DNA of 48,475 nt from CAYPHJ01 sp964410485 (lineage in GTDB: Bacteria; Desulfobacterota; Binatia; UBA9968). A model generated the notes under the pieces. It saw nothing but the letters and a program-made list of their open reading frames with translations, did not search any database and had not been told where the DNA came from. Shown here piece by piece: positions 41,052 through 48,475 of the stretch. Each line of letters begins with the position of its first letter. Position 1 is the first letter of the stretch. Position numbers and translations under genes: made by a program. The stretch covers positions 1 to 48,475 of the forward strand of contig CAYPHJ010000025.1 of the NCBI GenBank assembly GCA_964410485.1, given 5' to 3'.

Positions 41052-41531
41052 ATGACGGATCAGTTTGACCAGTTAAAATTTGCCGCGGACCGGATGCTCG
41101 GAAGGCTCGCCAGGTGGCTCCGGATCCTTGGCCTGGACGTTATTTATGGGCCGCATTTGTCCGGCTACGGCTTGATCCGCGCGGCGCGGGCGGAGAACCG
41201 CGTGATTTTGACACGCGATCGAGCGCTGAGGAAGAAACAGCCGCCGGCAGTGATTTTCATTGAAAGCGATCATTATCGAGAGCAGTTGCGCCAGGTTATT
41301 GCGGCCTGTCATCTACAACAGCTGGGCGCGTTGTTTAGCCGATGCCTAAGCTGCAATGCGCCGCTTCGCCCGCGGCCCAAAGACTCAGTCAAAGAGATCG
41401 TGCCGCCCTATGTCTTCTCGACGCAAGAGAAATTCCACGAGTGCCCCCAGTGCAGGCGCGTCTATTGGCCGGCGACACATTATGAGCGGATGCTCGAAGA
41501 GCTGAGGCAAATAGGGATCGCGCCGACCTAG
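41052..41531 (+). CDS. Mut7-C RNase-domain protein
   Basis: 159-residue protein with the Mut7-C fold (PF01927), a PIN-like nuclease domain: KFAADRMLGRLARWLRILGL, DVIYGPHLSG, then RVILTRDRALRKK with conserved acidic residues. A C-terminal zinc ribbon has CLSC near residue 99 and CPQCRRVYWPATHYERM about 136. The family occurs as single-domain proteins in bacteria and archaea, with proposed RNase activity but no settled role. ATG 41052 follows an AT-rich stretch. tRNA-Asn begins 46 bases after the stop. Confidence 0.88.
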   Translation: MTDQFDQLKFAADRMLGRLARWLRILGLDVIYGPHLSGYGLIRAARAENRVILTRDRALRKKQPPAVIFIESDHYREQLRQVIAACHLQQLGALFSRCLSCNAPLRPRPKDSVKEIVPPYVFSTQEKFHECPQCRRVYWPATHYERMLEELRQIGIAPT

Positions 41532-41577
41532 AATTTAGTAACCTCGTATGCTAGAAAAAGAGCTGTTTATCTATGTT

Positions 41578-41653
41578 TCCCCGGTAGCTCAGCCGGTAGA
41601 GCAGGTGGCTGTTAACCACTTGGTCGGGGGTTCGAGTCCCTCCCGGGGAGCCA
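41578..41653 (+). tRNA. tRNA-Asn (anticodon GTT)
   Basis: 76 bases fold as a full cloverleaf: acceptor TCCCCGG/CCGGGGA with G discriminator, D stem GCTC/GAGC, anticodon stem GGTGG/CCACT with loop CTGTTAA, T arm GGGGG-TTCGAGT-CCCTC, and an encoded CCA. The anticodon GTT is at 41611-41613, which reads asparagine codons. Confidence 0.96.
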
Positions 41654-41658
41654 GATCT

Positions 41659-41705
41659 AAGCTCCGCTTCGCGCGGGTTTTCTTTGGATTGGCGAAGCGG
41701 AGCTT
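41659..41705. terminator. 14-bp perfect inverted repeat after tRNA-Asn
   Basis: AAGCTCCGCTTCGC (41659-41672) and its exact complement GCGAAGCGGAGCTT (41692-41705) flank a 19-base loop. It begins six bases after the tRNA CCA end, where a terminator is expected, but no T-tract follows. Confidence 0.5.
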
Positions 41706-41747
41706 GCAGCATCGACCAACTGATCTCATACACAGCGGAGGAAATCG

Positions 41748-43976
41748 ATGGCGTCCAAACAGGTCGTAGGAAATCCAACACCGAGAGTCGAGGGCGACGA
41801 TAAAGTTACCGGCAGAGCCGTCTATGCGGTTGATGTTGTACTGCCCGGAATGCTCTGGGGCAAGCTTTTGAGGAGTCCCATTTCTTCCGGGCGCATCAAA
41901 CGCATTGATACGAGCAAAGCCGAGGCGCTTCCAGGCGTTCACGCTGTTGTGACGGGCCAAGACGTTACCGGGCTGCGGATAGGCCGAAGACTCTACGACA
42001 TGGCCATTCTGGCTGATGGCGTGGTACGGTTTATCGGCGAGAAAGTTGCCGCCGTGGCAGCGGATGACGAACTGATCGCCGAAGAGGCGGTTAACCTCAT
42101 CGAAGTTGAATACGAAGAGCTGGAGCCCCTTTTGGACCCCGTGGAGGCGATGAAGCCGGGAGCGCGGCTGATTCATCCCGAGGTGATGAGTTACAAGGGG
42201 CTGCCCAGGCCGCTCAAAGAACCGACCAATGACTTTATTTACATAACGTGGGGCCGGGGGGATATCGAAACGGGTTTTCAGCAGGCGGATATCATTGTTG
42301 AAAACACCTTTACCACTCCCGTGGTGCATCAAAGCTACATCGAACCCCATTCCTGTGTCGTCGATACGGCACCCGACGGTTCGGCGCGGTTTTGGTCGTG
42401 CAGCAAGGTGCCCTACGGAGTCCGCGATCAGGTGGCCAACGCGCTACAGATCCCGCCCGAGAAGTTGGTCTTCAACCCCGTCTATATCGGCGGCGATTTC
42501 GGCGGCAAGGGCGATTTCATGGACCTTGCGGTGGTGTATGTTTTGTCCAAGAAGGCAGGGCGGCCGGTTAAACTGGTCATGGATTATGATGAAGAATTTA
42601 TGGCGGGGAATCCGCGCCATGCCTCGATCGTTCATGTTAAGACCGGCGTCAAAAAAGACGGCACGCTGGTCGCCCATCACATGAACTTTGTTTTCGATAG
42701 CGGCGCCTACGGCGCCTTCAAACCCAATGCGTTTCTCAACGGTCCGCATCTATCCGCCGGGCCCTATAATATCCCGCATGCCTTTATCGAAGAACACATG
42801 GTGTACACCAACAAGATCCCGTGCGGCCATATGCGGTCGCCCGGCGATCCGCAGGGGTTTTTCGCCAATGAAAGCCAGATGGATCTGGTTGCCAAGCGAC
42901 TTGGGATGGACCCCATCGAGTTGCGCAAGAAGAATTTCATGCATGATGGCGATATCGATCCCACGGGAGAAGAGATTAGCTACATCAAAACCGACGAAAC
43001 GCTGCAAAAGGCGCTGGAAGATTCCGGTTATCACAGACCCAAACCCAACAACGTGGGACGCGGCGTTGCCCTGGTCCAGTGGACGCCCGCGGGCGGCATT
43101 GGAACTGTCGCCATCAAGATCGATGAGGAGGGGATTGCGACGATTTCCTCTGCCCTGCTCGACCAAGGGGCTGGGACGTACACGGTCCTGAGTGAAATCG
43201 TCGCCGAGGAGCTCAAGATTCCGCTCAGCCAGATCAAAGTACAATCTCTGGATACCGATCAGGGTACGAAAGACACGGGTGTCGGCGGCAGCCGGGCGAC
43301 ACGGGTCTACGGAAACGCTGGTTATGAGGCGGCGCTCAAGGCGGTCGAGGTCATCAAGCAGGCGGCTGCCGACCAGATGGGAGCATCTGCGGATCAAATC
43401 GTACTTGCCAAGGGCGCGGCGCTCCATCCGCGTATGGAACGGCGTCTGAGTTATGCCGATCTCGTGAAGGCAAAGGGGTCGCCCATCGCCGTTGAAGCAA
43501 CCTATAACGATACGTCAAAAGTTCACGCCGCCTCGATGTGCGTGCAGGTGGCTGAGGTCGAAGTAGATCGTGAGACCGGTCAAGTGAAGCTGAAGAAATT
43601 CACCTCCACACACAACACCGGTACGGTGCTCAACCCGCTTATGCACCAAGGGCAAATCGAAGGCGCGACCATGACAGGGCTCGGCTATGCGCTGATGGAA
43701 CATGTCATCATCAGTGATGGAAAGGTCGCAACAGCGAACTTTGGCGAGTACAAGATTCCGACCGTCAAAGACGTTCCGCCATTCAAGAGCTCGGTGATGG
43801 AACAACCCAAGGGCGCCGGCCCTTACAACAGCATGCCTATCGGTGAGACGGCGAATATTCCCGTCGCGGCGGCTATTGCCAACGCAATCGAGGACGCTTG
43901 CGGGGTGCGTATCAAAAGCTTGCCCATAACCGCGGAAAAGGTGCACAAAGCGCTGCGGGATCGACAGGATGCATGA
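41748..43976 (+). CDS. Molybdenum hydroxylase large subunit (xanthine dehydrogenase/aldehyde oxidase family), orphan
   Basis: 742-residue molybdopterin-cytosine-dinucleotide-type subunit that oxidises aldehydes or N-heterocycles. The N-terminal domain has VTGRAVYAVDVVLPGMLWGK and LLRSPISSGRIKRIDTSKA. Moco-binding loops include GGDFGGKGDFMD, CGHMRSPGDPQGFFANE and GVGGSRATRVYGNAG. The catalytic glutamate is Glu700 in PIGETANIPVAAAIANA. It lacks the CO dehydrogenase active-site loop AYXCSFR, so it is not a true CoxL. Unusually, neither the 2Fe-2S small subunit nor the FAD medium subunit is adjacent: a tRNA lies upstream and a CoxG-like gene downstream. GGAGG precedes ATG 41748. Confidence 0.9.
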   Translation: MASKQVVGNPTPRVEGDDKVTGRAVYAVDVVLPGMLWGKLLRSPISSGRIKRIDTSKAEALPGVHAVVTGQDVTGLRIGRRLYDMAILADGVVRFIGEKVAAVAADDELIAEEAVNLIEVEYEELEPLLDPVEAMKPGARLIHPEVMSYKGLPRPLKEPTNDFIYITWGRGDIETGFQQADIIVENTFTTPVVHQSYIEPHSCVVDTAPDGSARFWSCSKVPYGVRDQVANALQIPPEKLVFNPVYIGGDFGGKGDFMDLAVVYVLSKKAGRPVKLVMDYDEEFMAGNPRHASIVHVKTGVKKDGTLVAHHMNFVFDSGAYGAFKPNAFLNGPHLSAGPYNIPHAFIEEHMVYTNKIPCGHMRSPGDPQGFFANESQMDLVAKRLGMDPIELRKKNFMHDGDIDPTGEEISYIKTDETLQKALEDSGYHRPKPNNVGRGVALVQWTPAGGIGTVAIKIDEEGIATISSALLDQGAGTYTVLSEIVAEELKIPLSQIKVQSLDTDQGTKDTGVGGSRATRVYGNAGYEAALKAVEVIKQAAADQMGASADQIVLAKGAALHPRMERRLSYADLVKAKGSPIAVEATYNDTSKVHAASMCVQVAEVEVDRETGQVKLKKFTSTHNTGTVLNPLMHQGQIEGATMTGLGYALMEHVIISDGKVATANFGEYKIPTVKDVPPFKSSVMEQPKGAGPYNSMPIGETANIPVAAAIANAIEDACGVRIKSLPITAEKVHKALRDRQDA

Positions 43977-44142
43977 GTAAAGATACTGCCGGTCGAATTC
44001 GCTGCGGAGAACACCGAGTAGCAGCGCGACAGCCCCCACATTCCACTGCAACCTTATCCGATACTTTTGCTCTGCGAACCCAATGTCACTTTGATACGTG
44101 CAGTGGGGGCGGAAAACACCGACCACTTTTAGGGATGCCTGA

Positions 44143-44601
44143 ATGATTTTTGAAGGCCAGATCGACCTCGATGTGCCTGCCGAAGCAGCGTGGGCTTTTT
44201 TGATCGATATCGACAAGTTTTCTAAATGCTTGCCGGGTATCGAAGAAGTGAAGCGGATCGATGACAAGACGTTCGAGGGCACACTGGGGGCGGCTGTGGG
44301 ACCCATTTCCGGTAAGTTTTCGTTTCGTTCGACGATCGTTGACAGCCGTCCACCGGAACAAATGGTCGTCAAGACCGAAGGAACCGATTCCGTCACTAAG
44401 AGCACAGTCAATGCGGACATGAAGGTAGAGCTGCGTAAAATTTCCAGTGAGAAGAGCATCATGGACTACAATGCCGATGTGAAGATCAAAGGCCGGCTGG
44501 CAATCGTCGGCGACATGGTCCTGCGTGCTACGGCGACGCTGATTTTGCAGGAATTCGTCCGCCGGTTGCACAAAGGACTTGGCGATCGGCCCGCAATTTA
44601 G
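44143..44601 (+). CDS. CoxG-like SRPBCC protein
   Basis: 152-residue START/SRPBCC-fold protein of the carbon monoxide dehydrogenase subunit G family. It begins MIFEGQIDLDVPAEAAWAFL and has KCLPGIEEVKRID, GPISGKFSFRSTIVD and VKIKGRLAIVGDMVL. In carboxydotrophs CoxG helps anchor CO dehydrogenase to the membrane; related proteins accompany many molybdenum hydroxylases. The 166-base gap from the hydroxylase gene has no readable gene and contains a loosely repeated GCGGAnAACACCGA motif. The family C-terminal membrane helix is missing here. Confidence 0.88.
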   Translation: MIFEGQIDLDVPAEAAWAFLIDIDKFSKCLPGIEEVKRIDDKTFEGTLGAAVGPISGKFSFRSTIVDSRPPEQMVVKTEGTDSVTKSTVNADMKVELRKISSEKSIMDYNADVKIKGRLAIVGDMVLRATATLILQEFVRRLHKGLGDRPAI

Positions 44602-44624
44602 TAAGAGAGCGCAAGGAGCGAGCC

Positions 44625-46136
44625 ATGGCGGAAACATATGACGTTATAATCGTTGGCGGCGGCTCGGCCGGCTGTGTGGCGGCTGCCCGCCTGTCGGAAG
44701 ATCCGCAACGCAAGGTGTTATTACTCGAGGCTGGAACAGATCCATGGCCGCTACCCGAGCTGGTCGCCGAGGCGGCCAACCAAACTCGCTTGTTGCTGGA
44801 ATCGGATTTTTTACGCATGTATCCGAGTCAACGGCATGCAGATAGCAGCACCTATTATGCCCTTTCCGGCAAGATCATGGGCGGCGGCTCTTCGGTCAAC
44901 GTCATGTCGGTATTGCGGCCCATGAAAACCGATCTCGACAATTGGGTGAAGCTCGGCAATCCGGACTGGAGCTATGAGAGATGTCTGCCCGTCATGAAAC
45001 GGGTAGAGTCCGATCAGGACTATCCTGATAGCGCCATTCATGGCAACAGCGGCCCGCTCTACGTAAAGCGCCACTTTACCCTCGATATGCCGGCCTCCCC
45101 GCCCGTGCAGGCCTTTATGGCCAGTGCATATGCCATGGGTCTACCGAAATGTCCGGATCTGAACGTGCCGGAGCCATACGGAGTGTGCGCGTCGCCCTAT
45201 AACATCAAGGAGGGCAAGCGCCAGTCGACGGTTGTGGCCTACCTGAACCCCGCGCGCGATCGCCCAAATCTCAAAATTATCGCCGAAGCAGCGGTGCATT
45301 CCCTGGTTATTTCCGGCAACAAAGTTGATGGAGTGCGTTACGAGAAAAATGGTCGAGCCGAGACTGCACTGGGCGGGCAGGTTCTACTCACCGCAGGCGT
45401 TTATCATTCGCCGCAGATTCTGATGCTTTCCGGGATTGGTCCGGCTGCGGAGCTAAAAAAACACGGCATCCCATTAATTCATGAATTGAAAGGCATCGGC
45501 GAAAATTATCACGATCACCCGGTTGTCTTCATGACGTTCGAAGGGCCCAAAGAGTCGAACGATGACTGGGTGGTGCCACGCTTTCGGCTAATCACTAAAC
45601 ACAATCCGATCTATGACTGTGCCAACTTTCATATTGTCATGCGGCCGCCGACGGAGGTCGCCGGGCTCAAGCGGATGATGCCTGTATCGGCGCACATGCT
45701 CGAGCAGAGGAGTCGGGGCCGGGTTTTTCTGCAGAGCACCGATCCGGACGAGCTGCCTGGTGTCGATTCACAGATGCTGGAGCATCCGGAGGACCTCAAA
45801 GCCATGGTTGATGCGATGCACTTTATCGATGATCTGGTGCACAAAGGGCCGGCGAGAGAATTTTACGGTCCCCTGATTCAACCGGGTCCCGCCGATGAAT
45901 GGAGTAAGTTTGCGCGTTGCACCTATGACAGCTACCATCATGGCGTCGGCACATGCAAGATGGGACCGGTCACAGATCCGCTGGCTGTCGTTGACGAGAA
46001 GCTGCGCGTTTACGGTATGTCCAACCTGTGGGTGGGCGACGCATCGATCATGCCGGTCGTGAGTCATGCCAACACCAATTTGACCTCTATTATGATAGGC
46101 GAGAGGCTGGCGGATTTCGTAAAAGAAGTGGCATGA
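44625..46136 (+). CDS. GMC-family FAD-dependent oxidoreductase
   Basis: 503-residue flavoenzyme of the glucose-methanol-choline oxidoreductase family, oxidising an alcohol to an aldehyde. The FAD site is VIIVGGGSAGCVAAARL with LLLEAG at the strand end. GMC signature regions are GKIMGGGSSVNVM and GVYHSPQILMLSGIGP. The C-terminal active site has the catalytic His in YHHGVGTCKMG and the Asn in VSHANTNLTSIM. Slightly shorter than choline dehydrogenase. GGAG about nine bases upstream of ATG 44625. It begins 23 bases after the CoxG-like gene, so they are likely one operon; the product aldehyde would suit the nearby molybdenum hydroxylase. Confidence 0.92.
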   Translation: MAETYDVIIVGGGSAGCVAAARLSEDPQRKVLLLEAGTDPWPLPELVAEAANQTRLLLESDFLRMYPSQRHADSSTYYALSGKIMGGGSSVNVMSVLRPMKTDLDNWVKLGNPDWSYERCLPVMKRVESDQDYPDSAIHGNSGPLYVKRHFTLDMPASPPVQAFMASAYAMGLPKCPDLNVPEPYGVCASPYNIKEGKRQSTVVAYLNPARDRPNLKIIAEAAVHSLVISGNKVDGVRYEKNGRAETALGGQVLLTAGVYHSPQILMLSGIGPAAELKKHGIPLIHELKGIGENYHDHPVVFMTFEGPKESNDDWVVPRFRLITKHNPIYDCANFHIVMRPPTEVAGLKRMMPVSAHMLEQRSRGRVFLQSTDPDELPGVDSQMLEHPEDLKAMVDAMHFIDDLVHKGPAREFYGPLIQPGPADEWSKFARCTYDSYHHGVGTCKMGPVTDPLAVVDEKLRVYGMSNLWVGDASIMPVVSHANTNLTSIMIGERLADFVKEVA

Positions 46137-46138
46137 AA

Positions 46139-46280
46139 CAGTTCCGGGTTCAATGTTCAAACGTTCAAGGGTTGACCTCCAATCCCCCCTTCGAATGCGA
46201 GAGTAGCAGAAATCGCTAACATCGAAGATCGAGCGAAATCGGCGGAGTACATTGAACTTTGAACTTGGAACTTTGAACTG
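46139..46280. repeat. 7-nt-period hairpin between the GMC and decarboxylase genes
   Basis: Left heptads CAGTTCC, GGGTTCA, ATGTTCA (46139-46159). The right arm has four exact-phase heptads TTGAACT, TTGAACT, TGGAACT, TTGAACT (46252-46279). Aligning the left arm with the complement of the right preserves CAGTTC, GTTC, GTTCAAA and GTTCAA, while the bases between them differ. An 80-base loop separates the arms. It begins three bases after the GMC stop codon. Confidence 0.85.
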
Positions 46281-46301
46281 GTCTTTCATAGGGAGCAACG
46301 C

Positions 46302-46811
46302 ATGGCAGATGACGGACTCAAGGCTGCCGATATCATCAGGGAAATAAAAACAGCCGGCATTCGCTTCATCATCGCCTTACCCGATCGGGTCACCAGCCAG
46401 CATCTGTTGAAGCCGATGTTGAGAGATCCGGATTTCCGAGTGGTTCAGGTATGCAAGGAGGATGAAGGAGTCTCGATCTGCAGCGGGCTTTTCGCGGCCG
46501 GACAGCGTTCTTTGCTTTTAATGCAGTACACCGGGCTGCTGGATTCGGTGAACGCATTGCGAGGGGTGGCAATGGAAGGGCAGAACCCGGTGTGTATGAT
46601 GGTCGGTCTTCTGGGCAAAGAACCCGGCGTAGCACCCACAAAATCCAAACGTTACGGCGTTCGCATCGTCGAACCGGTGTTAGACGCAATGCAAATCGAG
46701 CACGAACTGATCGAAGAAGCGGGCGATATCGGGAAAATCGTCCCCGCAGTTCAAAAAGCTTATGCCAATACCAGACCGGTGACATTGCTCATCGGCAGGG
46801 AGCCCACATAA
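46302..46811 (+). CDS. TPP-dependent 2-oxo-acid decarboxylase, alpha (PYR-domain) subunit; ComD-like
   Basis: 169-residue protein equal to the pyrimidine-binding half of TPP enzymes, like the alpha subunit of sulfopyruvate decarboxylase (ComD) and phosphonopyruvate decarboxylase. VVQVCKEDEGVSICSGLFAA holds the conserved glutamate that activates the cofactor. MQYTGLLDSVNALRGVAMEG and VGLLGKEPGVAPTKSKRYG are family segments. It must pair with the next protein, two bases downstream, to make the active site. No comA, comB or comC gene of coenzyme M synthesis is near, so a catabolic role on a sulfo-, phosphono- or related 2-oxo acid is more likely; the true substrate is unknown. Confidence 0.88.
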   Translation: MADDGLKAADIIREIKTAGIRFIIALPDRVTSQHLLKPMLRDPDFRVVQVCKEDEGVSICSGLFAAGQRSLLLMQYTGLLDSVNALRGVAMEGQNPVCMMVGLLGKEPGVAPTKSKRYGVRIVEPVLDAMQIEHELIEEAGDIGKIVPAVQKAYANTRPVTLLIGREPT

Positions 46812-46813
46812 TA

Positions 46814-47380
46814 ATGATGAACAGGGACGAATGCCTCAAAGTGCTGGCGCGCCACCGCAAAAATGAAATTGTCGTGGCTGTCTATACGGCGGCGCAAGAG
46901 TTGACTCATATTTCGCCAAACGATTTGAACTACACGTTTACCGGAGCGATGGGCCAGGGCTCCTCGCACGCGTTGGGTTTGGCTTTGGGACGTCCCGACA
47001 AACGTGTCATCGTGCTCGATGGCGACGGCAGCTTGCTTATGAATCTCGGCACGCTGGTCACCATCGCCAACGCGGCGCCTAAGAATCTTGTCCATTGCCT
47101 TTGCGAAAACGGTACGTACGAGACCAATGGTTCTGTGCCCATTCCCAGAGCAGGGCAGGTCCGATTCAGTGACTTGGCAAAGGCGGCTGGATACCCCAAA
47201 ACATACGAGTTCTCCATCCTTCAGGACTGGGACCGCGAATTGGATAAAATTCTCCACGAAGACGGGCCTATTTTCGTCGACCTCAAAGTGGAGCCCGGCG
47301 AGCAGTATCCTGAAGACTTCCGGCGCCTCTACAGCATTGAGTATCGCGATCGATTTCGCCAGGCGCTGCGAAACAGCTGA
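46814..47380 (+). CDS. TPP-dependent 2-oxo-acid decarboxylase, beta (PP-domain) subunit; ComE-like
   Basis: 188-residue partner carrying the diphosphate-binding half: FTGAMGQGSSHALGLALG, then the TPP/metal motif VIVLDGDGSLLMNLGTLVTI with the downstream Asn in LVHCLCENGTYETNG. The C-terminal part has IFVDLKVEPGEQYPEDF. Together with the preceding gene it forms a complete split TPP decarboxylase like archaeal ComDE. ATG 46814 and ATG 46817 are adjacent starts; the first is used. The gap of two bases indicates translational coupling. Confidence 0.88.
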   Translation: MMNRDECLKVLARHRKNEIVVAVYTAAQELTHISPNDLNYTFTGAMGQGSSHALGLALGRPDKRVIVLDGDGSLLMNLGTLVTIANAAPKNLVHCLCENGTYETNGSVPIPRAGQVRFSDLAKAAGYPKTYEFSILQDWDRELDKILHEDGPIFVDLKVEPGEQYPEDFRRLYSIEYRDRFRQALRNS

Positions 47381-47490
47381 AATAGAGCTTCCGCCGTTCG
47401 CGCCGGAGTGTCCATCCCATTTAGAGCCGAGATCGGTCCTCGCCGCCCTTCTTGTGATCCGCAGATTGTCGTTCTGCTCGATGCGTAGAT

Positions 47491-48354
47491 ATGTCTGCCC
47501 ACGTCATAGCGTTTATTACAGCCATTTGGTATGCAGCGGCCTTGGTTTCTTCGCGCCGCGGGCTAAGATACTCAACGCCCGAAACGGTGACATTGATATC
47601 GATCCTGGTGCAAAACGGCTCGCTTTGGTCCGCGGTGTTTTTGTCAGGAGGCATTCCAAGGGTTTCACGGCTCGCCGTCGGTTTGTTTTGTATTGTCGGC
47701 GTCTTTCAAATGGCGGTCCGGCTTTTCGCGTACACCGGCGTGCTCAAGATCGGCGCCTCGCGCAGCAGCGCGCTGCAATCCATCAGCCCCCTTGTGAGTG
47801 CCACCATTGCCATTGCCTTCCTGCGCGAAACCGTGACGTTGCTGATCCTGTGTGGAACGCTCCTGGTGGTGATCGGGATCATACTGGTTTCATGGAAAGC
47901 CGAAGAGGAGCTACCGAGCTTTCGCTGGTGGCACCTCCTGCTGCCCGTGGCGGCGGCGTTTCTTACCGGCGTGAATCATCCGATCCGGAGATACGCTCTG
48001 GGTTTGTCCAATGAGCCTCTGTTTTTTTCCGCTTTTATGGGTTTTGTTTCGTTGGTCGGTTTTGTCGTCTATGTCGCTGTGTCGCCGCGGCCGCAGAGAC
48101 TGGTCTGGAATCGAAAGGCTTTCTGGCCGTTTCTGTTGACAGGTGTCTGCGAGACGCTGTCGATCCTCTTTATTATCACGGCTCTGAGCATCGGGCGGGT
48201 CGTTGTGATTGCGCCTATTGCCGCGACCTATACCGTGTGGGCGCTCATCGGGAGCAAGCTATTTTTACGTGATATCGAGCGCATCCATGCGAGAACAGTC
48301 GCTGGCATACTGAGCGTGGTTGCGGGCACGATCGCGATACATCTGGGACGGTGA
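47491..48354 (+). CDS. EamA/DMT-superfamily transporter
   Basis: 287-residue membrane protein with ten predicted helices in two EamA repeats: for example VIAFITAIWYAAALVSSRRG, LAVGLFCIVGVFQMAVRLFA, TLLILCGTLLVVIGIILVSW in the first, and LLPVAAAFLTGVNHPIRRYA, GFVSLVGFVVYVAVS, VVVIAPIAATYTVWALIGSK in the second. The family exports or imports metabolites such as amino acids or nucleotide sugars. It follows the decarboxylase pair after 110 bases on the same strand and may serve the same pathway. Substrate unknown. Confidence 0.9.
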   Translation: MSAHVIAFITAIWYAAALVSSRRGLRYSTPETVTLISILVQNGSLWSAVFLSGGIPRVSRLAVGLFCIVGVFQMAVRLFAYTGVLKIGASRSSALQSISPLVSATIAIAFLRETVTLLILCGTLLVVIGIILVSWKAEEELPSFRWWHLLLPVAAAFLTGVNHPIRRYALGLSNEPLFFSAFMGFVSLVGFVVYVAVSPRPQRLVWNRKAFWPFLLTGVCETLSILFIITALSIGRVVVIAPIAATYTVWALIGSKLFLRDIERIHARTVAGILSVVAGTIAIHLGR

Positions 48355-48386
48355 TGAAGAGATGTTGCAGCGCACACGACCAAGCG

Positions 48387-48475
48387 CGGCAAAGCCGCGA
48401 CCAATAGGAGAAACAGAGAGTTCACCACGAAGTGTTTCATGATCTTACGCTCGCCCGCAGAGAATGAAAATGAGC
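48387..48475. repeat. Dispersed repeat (CACCACGAAGTGT family), copy 2, cut by the window end
   Basis: Positions 48422-48455 match 14320-14353 at 32 of 34 bases, and CGGCAAAGCCGCGACC (48387-48402) matches the flank of copy 1. The same order and orientation are kept. The right part continues beyond the window. Confidence 0.75.

Noticed and set aside
43977..44142. Remnant of a Fe-S or FAD subunit gene between the molybdenum hydroxylase and CoxG
   Set aside because: No frame in these 166 bases gives cysteine motifs or recognisable subunit sequence; only a weak internal repeat is visible.
41748..44601. Carbon monoxide dehydrogenase locus
   Set aside because: The large subunit lacks the CoxL active-site loop AYXCSFR, and coxM and coxS are absent, so aerobic CO oxidation is not supported despite the CoxG-like gene.
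1..48475. CRISPR array
   Set aside because: The periodic repeats have 7- or 8-base units without spacers, and no cas-like gene is present.

Overview
This window looks like bacterial chromosome from a Gram-negative organism of moderately high GC (mid to high 50s percent, judged by eye). Envelope biology points to a diderm: an AsmA/YhdP-like translocation protein, a lipobox peptidase, HtrA, TatA and HtpX. The mix of an obg-proB-proA-nadD-rsfS-gpmI cluster, cobalamin-dependent MetH, a luciferase-like (LLM) oxidoreductase, a SsuABC/TauABC-type importer and many dispersed intergenic palindromes fits uncultured soil or sediment lineages related to the former Deltaproteobacteria (Desulfobacterota/Binatota-like). 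That placement is inference. There is no phage, IS transposase, CRISPR array or rRNA in view.

Layout. (1) 0.1-6.6 kb, plus strand: housekeeping cluster obgE-proB-proA-nadD-rsfS-gpmI. (2) 6.8-12.6 kb: a ComF-type phosphoribosyltransferase whose 5' end has been invaded by a small inverted-repeat element, then an ArsR-methyltransferase fusion regulator directly upstream of metH. (3) 12.6-14.2 kb, minus strand: a class IV PLP aminotransferase and a DUF1178 zinc-ribbon protein. (4) 14.7-22.4 kb, plus strand: a FemAB/GNAT-like acyltransferase, a permease/binding protein/ATPase importer, purM-purN, an HtrA protease and tatA. (5) 22.4-29.1 kb: a PmtA-like methyltransferase and a 64-residue helix-turn-helix protein (minus), an AsmA-like protein with an overlapping glutaredoxin-like gene (plus), and typA/bipA (minus). 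(6) 29.3-34.1 kb: a two-gene heterodimer-type ABC exporter overlapping a lipoprotein metallopeptidase gene. (7) 34.1-40.9 kb: LLM oxidoreductase, htpX, an esterase, and a transglutaminase/ABC ATPase/permease operon. (8) 41.0-48.4 kb: a Mut7-C protein, tRNA-Asn(GTT), then an accessory-looking metabolic run of orphan molybdenum hydroxylase large subunit, CoxG, GMC oxidoreductase, a two-subunit TPP-dependent 2-oxo-acid decarboxylase and an EamA transporter.

The most unusual structure is not a gene. Many intergenic gaps hold imperfect hairpins whose arms are arrays of a degenerate short word at a strict 7-nt period (GTYYC-type on one arm, its complement GRRAC on the other). A second class has an 8-nt period (TGGAGTnn, or AAAGnCGC). 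Several lie directly on gene ends. Other dispersed repeats have entered coding sequence: a 131-bp inverted-repeat element sits 24 bases into the inferred ancestral comF frame and now supplies its ribosome-binding site and start codon, and another palindrome forms the N-terminus of the lipoprotein peptidase. A further pattern is sigma70-like promoters with the -10 box only 5-9 bases before the start codon, suggesting leaderless transcripts.
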